Positions 1 to 6,277 of a stretch of 6,961 bases of DNA are shown here, piece by piece. The notes beneath the pieces are model-generated. The model saw only the letters and a list, made by a program, of their open reading frames with translations. It ran no database searches and was not told the DNA's origin. The position numbers and the translations under genes are program-made. Each line of letters begins with the position of its first letter. The first letter of the stretch is position 1. The stretch is from Campylobacterales bacterium (GTDB taxonomy: Bacteria > Campylobacterota > Campylobacteria > Campylobacterales > Arcobacteraceae), in NCBI GenBank assembly GCA_027064245.1, contig JAMOPZ010000431.1, positions 1-6,961 on the forward strand, written 5' to 3'.

Positions 1-2241
1 ATGACCCAAAGATGAAAGTCCAGTTACTAGTGTACCAAAGTCACCATATAATCCATTTCGTTCTTTATCATTTAGTTTAAAAGTATAATCTCCTTTTCCA
101 TAAGATGTTACTAACTTATTCATATTGTTAAGTTTTATCTTTGTACCTCTTAACATATTATTTATATTGTTTCGTAACTCCTCAACCTCTACAGTTGCTC
201 CTTTTTCATGAATAGTATATGTAAAGAACCCTGAAGCTACCTTATTCATAACATCATCTATCTCTTTTACTACTTTTTTATCTTGCTCAATAATATATGT
301 AGTTTTTTTAATCCCTTCATTCATCTCTATAGTCATCTGAGCAAATTCATCACTACCGTATATAGGCATAGGACGCATATAATCTTTTTCTCTTACTGCA
401 TAAGCAAAAAAGTAGTTTAATCCCTCTTTAAATGATTTTAAATTTCTTAGAATATTTGAAGCAATAATAAGAGAGATAAACCAAACTGATAGATGTACAA
501 CTATAGCAGTTATTATATCTCTATACATAGCAAAATCTGCTGCATTTTCTAATATATGTAATCTTGAAATTAATCTTTTTGCTAAAAAGTCATCTACTTG
601 TTTTAATTTATTTATTTTTACTGTCATATTATGAAACCAAACTGTAGGATCTTTACTAAAGCCACCTATTGTATTAGCATTAAATGCTATTTTTCTCATA
701 CGATTTACTTCATCTATAGCTTTACCTTTTACTGTTTTTTTATAAAATTCTACATAAGCTTTTTTAGCAGTTGCTAAAAATGTATTCATATATGCATTTT
801 GTTCAGTTACAAGGCGTGTAAATTTTACTTTCATACCTGGTAAAAATTTATTTCTAGCAAAAGAGTTTGACATAACAGCTCTTTCGATTCCAGCTCTCTC
901 TTTTGACATAAGAAAATTATAATAAGCATTTAAATCCAATGTTTCATTAGATGTTTTTGCTATTTTTACAATAGATGCTATTGTATTTAAAAAACTACTA
1001 TTCATAGATGTATAAAATTTAATAGCTTGTTTTGTTTTAATATCAAGTGCAGATACTTTAACTCTAATATTTTGTAAATTTTTTAATTTAGATATACCAA
1101 TATTAAGATTATCTAAATACTCTTTTGAAAAATCATTCATTTGTACCGTAGCTAATATATCCAAAAGTTTATTTGCTTTTTTATCAGTAGCTTTCCTTTG
1201 ATTTATTAAAATTTTAGCAAATTTCTTACCATTACTTCCTATAAAGCCAGCTGTTGCACCTCTTTCTTTTTGTGTTTCATGTAAAAGATTTGCTAAAGCT
1301 GATGCTATTTTTACACCTCTTTTTGTTTTATTGTCAATTGCTTTTATATTATCTCTTATATAATTTTCAGTTTTCTTTAAAAGTCCTATTTTTTTTGTAA
1401 TAGTTTTAAACCAATATTCAGCATCAACATTAAAACCACCTATTTCTGTAGCTGTTAATAAAATATTTCTTATTTTATTTACAGCATCAATTTCAGGTCC
1501 TACTACTGTTTTTTTTAAATAATCATTTTCTATTTTTGAAGAGTATCCTTTAAAAGTATTTAAATAAGAATTTTGAGCAGCTATAAGATTCATAAACTTC
1601 TCTCTCATACCTGGTCCAAATCTATCTGCAGCTAGTGTATTTGTACCTATTGCTCGCTCAATTCCAGCTCTCTCTTTTGCTTGTAAAAATGCATTAAATG
1701 CAGCTACATCTTTAATAACTTCAGGAACTTTATTTAGTTTTACACTTATATTTACAAGATCCAATAATTTTGCATTATTTTTAGTATAGTATGATATAGC
1801 TTTAGATGTAGAAATAGATAAAGAATCTATTTGAGATCTTACACTATTTATATTATCCATTGATGAGAAAGCCTCATTAACTTTATTATGAAAATCTGTA
1901 GGATATAAAGAGTAATCAATAGAATTTATAAAATTCTCAAAAACTTTTAAAGCTTTATTTGTAAGTTCTCTTTGAGAAGGTAGTTTATCTTTAAATTTTA
2001 TACCATGACTTCCTAAAAAACCTGCTGTCATACCTCTTTCTTTTTGTGTTTCATGTACAAGTTTTGAGATAGTTGTAGCCATCTTTGTAAGCTCTGAGGC
2101 ATACTCTACATTTTGACCAACTGTATATGAATTGTATGCGATATGAATAGAAAAATATAAAAGTGCTACTAGGGGAAATGATACCAAAAGTAACAATTTA
2201 TTTTTTATTTTTAATTCATTTAAAAAATCGAAAAATTTCAT
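1..2241 (-). CDS. Methyl-accepting chemotaxis protein with tandem NIT sensor domains (C-terminus beyond left edge)
   Basis: This is a chemoreceptor that should sense a small periplasmic ligand and signal to CheA/CheW at the inner membrane. My own translation gives 747 open codons with no stop before the left edge, so the methylation helices and signalling tip are missing from view. Residues 15-35 form TM1 and about 576-597 form TM2, enclosing a periplasmic region of about 540 residues. That region holds two NIT-type modules in exact register. HETQKERG occurs at 63-70 and 321-328, KERAGIERA at 189-197 and 447-455, and IGGF at 267-270 and 525-528. After TM2 comes a HAMP domain (about 597-650, with SDEFAQM at 630-636), then further HAMP-like linker sequence to 747. 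The start is fixed by an AAGGA Shine-Dalgarno 7 nt upstream. The gene begins 25 nt after the trxB stop. NIT domains bind nitrate/nitrite in regulators such as NasR, but the ligand here is not proven. Calling it an MCP rather than another NIT-HAMP sensor rests on the Campylobacter-type linker. Confidence 0.85.
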   Translation of the reverse strand, partial: MKFFDFLNELKIKNKLLLLVSFPLVALLYFSIHIAYNSYTVGQNVEYASELTKMATTISKLVHETQKERGMTAGFLGSHGIKFKDKLPSQRELTNKALKVFENFINSIDYSLYPTDFHNKVNEAFSSMDNINSVRSQIDSLSISTSKAISYYTKNNAKLLDLVNISVKLNKVPEVIKDVAAFNAFLQAKERAGIERAIGTNTLAADRFGPGMREKFMNLIAAQNSYLNTFKGYSSKIENDYLKKTVVGPEIDAVNKIRNILLTATEIGGFNVDAEYWFKTITKKIGLLKKTENYIRDNIKAIDNKTKRGVKIASALANLLHETQKERGATAGFIGSNGKKFAKILINQRKATDKKANKLLDILATVQMNDFSKEYLDNLNIGISKLKNLQNIRVKVSALDIKTKQAIKFYTSMNSSFLNTIASIVKIAKTSNETLDLNAYYNFLMSKERAGIERAVMSNSFARNKFLPGMKVKFTRLVTEQNAYMNTFLATAKKAYVEFYKKTVKGKAIDEVNRMRKIAFNANTIGGFSKDPTVWFHNMTVKINKLKQVDDFLAKRLISRLHILENAADFAMYRDIITAIVVHLSVWFISLIIASNILRNLKSFKEGLNYFFAYAVREKDYMRPMPIYGSDEFAQMTIEMNEGIKKTTYIIEQDKKVVKEIDDVMNKVASGFFTYTIHEKGATVEVEELRNNINNMLRGTKIKLNNMNKLVTSYGKGDYTFKLNDKERNGLYGDFGTLVTGLSSLGH
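568..1317 (-). repeat. NIT module copy 2 (C-terminal) of the chemoreceptor
   Basis: Residues 309-558, the second copy of the sensor module, repeating copy 1 at exactly 258 residues (774 bp). The two arginine-bearing helices keep R327, R449 and R454, matching R69, R191 and R196 of copy 1. Copy 2 runs into TM2 after about 18 further residues, so it is the module directly coupled to the signalling helix. Confidence 0.8.
1342..2091 (-). repeat. NIT module copy 1 (membrane-proximal, N-terminal) of the chemoreceptor
   Basis: Residues 51-300 of the receptor. They align without gaps to residues 309-558. My hand count gives about 94 identities in 250 positions (about 38%), concentrated in the HETQKERG helix, the KERAGIERA helix and the IGGF/WF region. 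The stretch at about 101-120 shares nothing with copy 2. At DNA level 2032-2057 is identical to 1258-1283, and 1661-1678 is identical to 887-904, both offset by 774 bp. Confidence 0.8.
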
Positions 2242-2248
2242 ATAAATA

Positions 2249-2253
2249 TCCTT
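2249..2253 (-). promoter_or_regulatory. Shine-Dalgarno of the chemoreceptor gene
   Basis: On the minus strand AAGGA lies 7 nt before the ATG at 2241, inside the 25-nt gap after trxB. It sets the start choice, and the short gap argues for co-transcription with trxB. Confidence 0.7.
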
Positions 2254-2266
2254 ATTTATTTTAATG

Positions 2267-3196
2267 CTATTGTAAGTATGTTATAGCACTTATGGCTGCT
2301 GTTGCTCCATCTCCTGCTGCACAAACTACTTGTTTTGGAGCTTCAATTCTTATATCTCCTGCTGCAAAGAGTCCATCAACAGATGTTTTCATAGAAAGAT
2401 CAACTTTTACTTGACCCCCATCGTTTAATTCACATAAAAAAGTTCCATCATCTTGTTTTAATGATTCATTTAATACATTTCGTCCTACAAATATAAAAGC
2501 TCCTAATACACTTAAAGTTTTTTCTTCATTTTTAGTTTTATCAAGTACTTTTACACCATTTACACCCATATTATCACCAATAATCTCTACTATATCATAA
2601 TTTAAAAGCTGAATAATATTTGGAAATTTTTTAAGCTTTTCCACCTCATGAGGAGATGCTCTAAATTTATCTCTTCTATGGATTATATATACAGTTTTAC
2701 AAATATTTGCCAAATAAATAGCTTCTTCAACAGCACTGTCTCCACCACCTATTACAGCTACATCTTTATTTTTATAAAAAAATCCATCACAAGTAGCACA
2801 AGTACTCACTCCTCGTCCAAAAAATTCTTTTTCCCCTTTAAATCCCCCAGATCTAGGAACTGAACCAGTTGCTATAATAACAGATTTTGCATCTATAGTA
2901 GAATTATTGCTTAAAATTAAAGTAAAAATATCATTTTGTTTTGTTATTTGTTTTACTTCACTCATATCATGTTTTAGACCAAATCTTTTACATTGAGTAG
3001 GCCATTTATCCATAAGTTCCATACCTGTTATTACTTCTATTTGACCTGGATAATTTTCTATTTCACTACTTTGTGTTATTTGACCACCAGGTAATCCTTT
3101 TTCAAACATAGTAACATTTTTTAATCCACCACGAGTTGCATATAAACCAGCAGTTAATCCTGCAGGTCCTCCTCCAATTATTGCTAAATCTAACAT
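2267..3196 (-). CDS. trxB: Thioredoxin reductase (NADPH, FAD)
   Basis: Cytosolic flavoenzyme that passes electrons from NADPH through FAD and a redox-active disulfide to thioredoxin. It is 309 residues long, normal for low-molecular-weight bacterial TrxB. The FAD Rossmann motif GGGPAG is at 8-13, the catalytic disulfide CATC at 133-136 followed by D137, and the NADPH-binding GGGDSA at 150-155. HRRDKFRA at 173-180 supplies the basic residues typical of NADPH rather than NADH preference. The second FAD contact GLFAAGDIR is at 275-283. All residues needed for catalysis are present, so it should be active. The start is supported by AAAGG 9 nt upstream (3206-3210) and because the Rossmann strand starts directly at residue 3. 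The stop is TAG. It lies 71 nt after the antiporter and 25 nt before the chemoreceptor; no thioredoxin gene is in the window. Confidence 0.96.
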   Translation of the reverse strand: MLDLAIIGGGPAGLTAGLYATRGGLKNVTMFEKGLPGGQITQSSEIENYPGQIEVITGMELMDKWPTQCKRFGLKHDMSEVKQITKQNDIFTLILSNNSTIDAKSVIIATGSVPRSGGFKGEKEFFGRGVSTCATCDGFFYKNKDVAVIGGGDSAVEEAIYLANICKTVYIIHRRDKFRASPHEVEKLKKFPNIIQLLNYDIVEIIGDNMGVNGVKVLDKTKNEEKTLSVLGAFIFVGRNVLNESLKQDDGTFLCELNDGGQVKVDLSMKTSVDGLFAAGDIRIEAPKQVVCAAGDGATAAISAITYLQ

Positions 3197-3267
3197 AATA
3201 CCTAACCTTTTTTTATTTTTATTTTACATAAAATTTATATAAATATATATTAATATAATACTTTCTT
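3197..3267 (-). promoter_or_regulatory. A+T-rich leader of trxB with possible promoter
   Basis: This 71-nt gap is almost pure A/T. On the minus strand TAAAAT (3221-3226) could be a -10 box giving a leader of about 20 nt before the ATG, with AAAGG at 3206-3210 as ribosome binding site. No clear -35 is seen, which is usual for sigma70 promoters in Campylobacterota. The short TTTATATAAA palindrome is too weak to call a terminator for the antiporter gene. The promoter call is tentative because many hexamers in such sequence resemble TATAAT. Confidence 0.3.
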
Positions 3268-4824
3268 TTATTTTTCTCTATTTAAAATCTCTTTATTTAT
3301 TAAAGCTATTAGTTTCTCTCCAGTAGATGATGAGATAATTCCATGTTTTATTGATTCTTGAATAGAATCTTTTTGTTTTAATAATAATCTTTTTAAAGAT
3401 GTTTCAAATTCATACTCTTTTACAATTTTATCATGAGCTAACTCTTCTATTATCTCTTTAGCTTTTTGTAGATCTCTACTGTGATATTGTAAAAGCATAT
3501 CATAAACTTGTTTTGATATTAAAGATTCTTTATACATAAGTTCTAGTTCATCACTAGCTTCACTTAAAGCTATTAATTTACCTTTTTCATACTCATATTT
3601 TTCTAAATTTTTATCTTTTCCACCTATTTTAAGAAAAGCTAATAGTTTTCCAATAGAAAGCCCCTGAACAATCAAAGAAAAACCAACTACCCCAAATGTC
3701 ATTATTAAAATCATATCTCTATATTCATACTCTTTAGGTATTGCCAATGCCAATGCCATAGCTAATGCACCTCTTACCCCACCCCATATAAATATACTTT
3801 GCCATTTTGATATAATAGGCTTATCTACTATATTAATAATAGGAGTTAAAACTAGTATAGATACAGTTCTGCCAACTAAAACAGCAATAATACCAAGAGC
3901 AATATAATGATAATTTGCAAATATATCTATCTTGCTTACTTCCAATCCTATAATAAAAAACACAACAGAATTAATAACAAATGCTATATAATCCCAAAAA
4001 TCTTTTACTGACACTCTTGTTGTTGGACTCATACCTATTTTTGTACCATAGTTTCCTACCATAAGACCTGTAAAAATTACAGCTATAACACCACTTACTT
4101 CAAAATATTCAGCAACTACATAAGTAAGATATGTAACAACAGTTGTAAGGGTTATCTCTATTAGATGATCATCTACTAAAGCTGTGATTCTTGAAAATGT
4201 AAGCCCTAACATAGTTCCAACAATCGCTCCACCAAATGCAACAATAATAAAATCTTTAATACCATGAGCTAAATGAAATATCTGATGATCTATAGCAATA
4301 GAAGATACAATACCAAAAATAACTACAGAGATACCATCATTTAGTAAGCTTTCACCTTCTATAATTGATGATAACCTTTTTGGAACACCTAATTCTTTAA
4401 ATATAGCAAGTACTGATATAGGATCAGTTGAAGATATAACTGCACCAAAAAGTAATAATGCCACTAAAGGTATAGTTTGCTCACTATTAAAAAATGAAAA
4501 AATACCACTTAAGAAAAATCCTATAACAAATGTAGAGATAATCACACCAAAAACTGCATATATTAAAATAGGTTTTATATTTGCTTTTGACTCATTTGCA
4601 TTTAGATTAAAAGCAGCTTCAAAAAGTAAAGGTGGTAACAATATATGAAATATCAGATCAGGTGTTAAATGAATATCTGGAAAAGTATGAAAAAAACTAA
4701 GTATTATTCCTGCAAAAATTAAAGCTATTGTATAAGGCAATTGACTAAAATATCTTACACTCATAGCAACTGAAACAATAACCATCATTAATATAATTAT
4801 TTCAACTTCTATAGAAAAACCCAT
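3268..4824 (-). CDS. CPA1-family cation:proton antiporter (NhaP/NHE type)
   Basis: Inner-membrane exchanger of Na+ (or K+) for H+, used for pH and sodium homeostasis. About 13 hydrophobic segments fill residues 5-397. Family signatures are intact: STDP at 132-135 with the transport aspartate D134, and EGESLLNDG at 156-164, where N162-D163 is the ND pair typical of the electroneutral CPA1 branch. VGR is at 317-319 and WGGVRGA at 347-353, with the conserved arginine R351. Residues about 400-518 form a charged, helical, soluble tail rich in E, K and L, with no RCK/TrkA or cNMP-binding motif that I can recognise. The length of 518 fits bacterial CPA1 proteins with a C-terminal extension. The start has AAAGG 9 nt upstream (4834-4838). 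It sits 58 nt downstream of the lipoprotein gene and 71 nt upstream of trxB. Which ion it carries cannot be read from sequence. Confidence 0.92.
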   Translation of the reverse strand: MGFSIEVEIIILMMVIVSVAMSVRYFSQLPYTIALIFAGIILSFFHTFPDIHLTPDLIFHILLPPLLFEAAFNLNANESKANIKPILIYAVFGVIISTFVIGFFLSGIFSFFNSEQTIPLVALLLFGAVISSTDPISVLAIFKELGVPKRLSSIIEGESLLNDGISVVIFGIVSSIAIDHQIFHLAHGIKDFIIVAFGGAIVGTMLGLTFSRITALVDDHLIEITLTTVVTYLTYVVAEYFEVSGVIAVIFTGLMVGNYGTKIGMSPTTRVSVKDFWDYIAFVINSVVFFIIGLEVSKIDIFANYHYIALGIIAVLVGRTVSILVLTPIINIVDKPIISKWQSIFIWGGVRGALAMALALAIPKEYEYRDMILIMTFGVVGFSLIVQGLSIGKLLAFLKIGGKDKNLEKYEYEKGKLIALSEASDELELMYKESLISKQVYDMLLQYHSRDLQKAKEIIEELAHDKIVKEYEFETSLKRLLLKQKDSIQESIKHGIISSSTGEKLIALINKEILNREK

Positions 4825-4882
4825 AACTATACACCTTTTTTTATATTTATAATATCTAAATACACCTTAAATATAATATTAT
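4825..4882 (-). promoter_or_regulatory. Upstream region of the antiporter: possible -10 and a 9-nt direct repeat
   Basis: Minus-strand GATATTAT (4849-4856) fits the G-N-TATAAT form of Campylobacterota -10 elements with one mismatch, and is a tentative promoter for the antiporter. The 9-mer AAGGTGTAT occurs twice, at 4860-4868 and 4829-4837, with centres 31 nt apart. The copy nearer the gene contains its Shine-Dalgarno, and the other sits just upstream of the -10 candidate. No terminator-like hairpin is visible after the lipoprotein gene. Confidence 0.3.
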
Positions 4883-5248
4883 TTATTGATCTAAAAATTT
4901 ATCATAAATTAAATTTGCAGATATATATAAGCAAAGTTTTGAAGCAATAGGAGATGTATATCCACCCTCTTGAATATCTATATTAACAAGCTTGTTACCA
5001 TATAGACCATCATCATTTGCTTTTTTTATAGTATTTTTTATAAGTTCTTGAAAAGCTTCCTTTTTTTCCATATCAAAAATAGATTTTTTTTGATTTGTAT
5101 CTAAAGGTCCAAAGAGATATGTACATTGTTCATTTTTAACTTTTTGTTGATAAGTTGGTAGATTTTGTTTTTGTGATTTATACCCTAAATTTACAATACC
5201 ACACCCACTAAATAATAATATTATGAAAATCAGACCAATATATCTCAT
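4883..5248 (-). CDS. Small predicted lipoprotein, function unknown
   Basis: A 121-residue protein with a short lipoprotein signal peptide: basic R2, hydrophobic run 4-13, then the lipobox-like FSGC with Cys16 as the predicted lipidated residue. Position -3 is F rather than the usual L, with L at -4. The mature part is about 105 residues, has no further membrane segment, and carries two more cysteines (in EQCTYLFGPL and in KLCLYISANL) that could pair. The layout resembles the small TRL-like lipoproteins: a short fold with a CTY..G element near the front, and an amphipathic helix followed by two strands at the end. I do not claim membership. The ATG overlaps the stop of the PLP-enzyme gene (ATGA) and has a strong AGGAG inside that gene, so the two are translated from one mRNA. 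Nothing in the protein itself links it to cobalamin. Confidence 0.85.
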   Translation of the reverse strand: MRYIGLIFIILLFSGCGIVNLGYKSQKQNLPTYQQKVKNEQCTYLFGPLDTNQKKSIFDMEKKEAFQELIKNTIKKANDDGLYGNKLVNIDIQEGGYTSPIASKLCLYISANLIYDKFLDQ

Positions 5249-6267
5249 AAATTCTCCTGTATTTTTTTAATTGCTTTTTCAAATTTTTTAAGATCTTTTA
5301 TACTTTTTACTGCAATTCTAACATAATTTTTATCTAAAAAATCAAAATTAGAACAATCTCTTACCATAATCTTATATTTTTTTAATTTATCTTGAAATAT
5401 TTTAGCATCAAGATACTTTAGTTTTACTAAGATAAAATTACCATAAGAATATATATACTCATCAAATAGATATGATTTTGTTAAAATATCCTCTAAATAT
5501 ACTTTTGCATTTGCATTAATTGCTCTACTTATCTCTATAAATTTTGTATCTTTTAAAGCTTGTTGTATATAATAGCTATCAAATATAGATATTTTCCATA
5601 GGGGTTCTTTTCTTTGAAGTAAAGATATATTTATTTTAGATGATATAACAATACCTAAACGAACTCCTGCACAACTATAAAATTTTGTTAAAGATTTTAT
5701 TATATATAAATTATCATATTGTTGTAGATATTTTATTGCACTTGGTTGATTTGAAAATTCTAGAAATGATTCATCAATTATCACTTTACAATTTTGTTTT
5801 TTCCAATATATTAAAAAATCTTCTATATTATAAAATTGCCCATCAGGGGTAGATGGATTTACAAATATTACTATAGAATTTTTAGGAACTTCTTGCTCTA
5901 TATTAGTCAATCTATTTATTAATACAATATCTTTATGATATAAAGATGCTGCTTTTTTATACTCTAAATAAGCAGGAGAATATATGGTACATATTTGATT
6001 TGATAAATTTTTTATAAGTGAAAATATAGCACTACTAGCGCCATTATAAAGTTCTATATTTTCTTGTAAAATATTGAATTTATTAGCTAACACTTGATAT
6101 AGTTGATCATATTTAGGATAACTATTTATTTTAATATGAGAAAAATTTGTATCTACAGATGGTTGTAGAAAATTAATATTTGAAGATAAATCAACAACTT
6201 GATCTATAGTGGTATTTATCTCTTTTGCAAAAGAGATAATATCACCACCGTGTTCAAATTGTTTCAT
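5245..6267 (-). CDS. cobD: PLP-dependent class I/II aminotransferase-fold enzyme, likely L-threonine-O-3-phosphate decarboxylase
   Basis: Likely cytosolic and PLP-dependent. CobD-type enzymes decarboxylate L-threonine phosphate to (R)-1-aminopropan-2-ol phosphate, the linker of the cobamide nucleotide loop. The 340-residue length fits CobD and HisC. The N-terminus has HGGD at 6-9, a hallmark of CobD/CobC proteins, followed by the LSSNIN segment. Fold-type I residues are intact: YNGASSA (74-80) for the PLP phosphate, Y100 in SPAY, N137 in NPSTPDG (137-143), D165 in IIDES for the pyridine nitrogen, Schiff-base K195 in SLTK, R203 in GVRLG, and R317 in NYVRIAV for the substrate carboxylate. No clear Shine-Dalgarno precedes the ATG, which lies 10 nt after the upstream stop, suggesting translational coupling. 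Its stop overlaps the lipoprotein start. No other cobalamin gene is in view, so histidinol-phosphate aminotransferase or a related transaminase remains possible. Confidence 0.75.
   Translation of the reverse strand: MKQFEHGGDIISFAKEINTTIDQVVDLSSNINFLQPSVDTNFSHIKINSYPKYDQLYQVLANKFNILQENIELYNGASSAIFSLIKNLSNQICTIYSPAYLEYKKAASLYHKDIVLINRLTNIEQEVPKNSIVIFVNPSTPDGQFYNIEDFLIYWKKQNCKVIIDESFLEFSNQPSAIKYLQQYDNLYIIKSLTKFYSCAGVRLGIVISSKINISLLQRKEPLWKISIFDSYYIQQALKDTKFIEISRAINANAKVYLEDILTKSYLFDEYIYSYGNFILVKLKYLDAKIFQDKLKKYKIMVRDCSNFDFLDKNYVRIAVKSIKDLKKFEKAIKKIQENL
5254..5258 (-). promoter_or_regulatory. Strong Shine-Dalgarno of the lipoprotein gene, inside the upstream gene
   Basis: Minus-strand AGGAG lies 5 nt before the lipoprotein ATG, within the last codons of the PLP-enzyme gene. 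It is the best ribosome binding site in the window and supports the overlapping start. Confidence 0.7.
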
Positions 6268-6277
6268 AAGTATAAAT

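Noticed and set aside
2648..2863. A 71-codon plus-strand open frame
   Set aside because: It is antisense to the middle of trxB, covering the CATC and NADPH-binding region. Its serine-rich composition is a reading-frame shadow and no ribosome site precedes it.
3197..3267. A rho-independent terminator between the antiporter and trxB genes
   Set aside because: Only short A/T palindromes are present, with no G/C-containing stem, so they cannot be told from background.
5084..5091. Runs of seven to eight T in the lipoprotein and chemoreceptor genes as possible phase-variable tracts
   Set aside because: They encode lysine-rich stretches in frame, are common in DNA of this composition, and phase variation in Campylobacterota typically uses longer G/C tracts, which are absent here.
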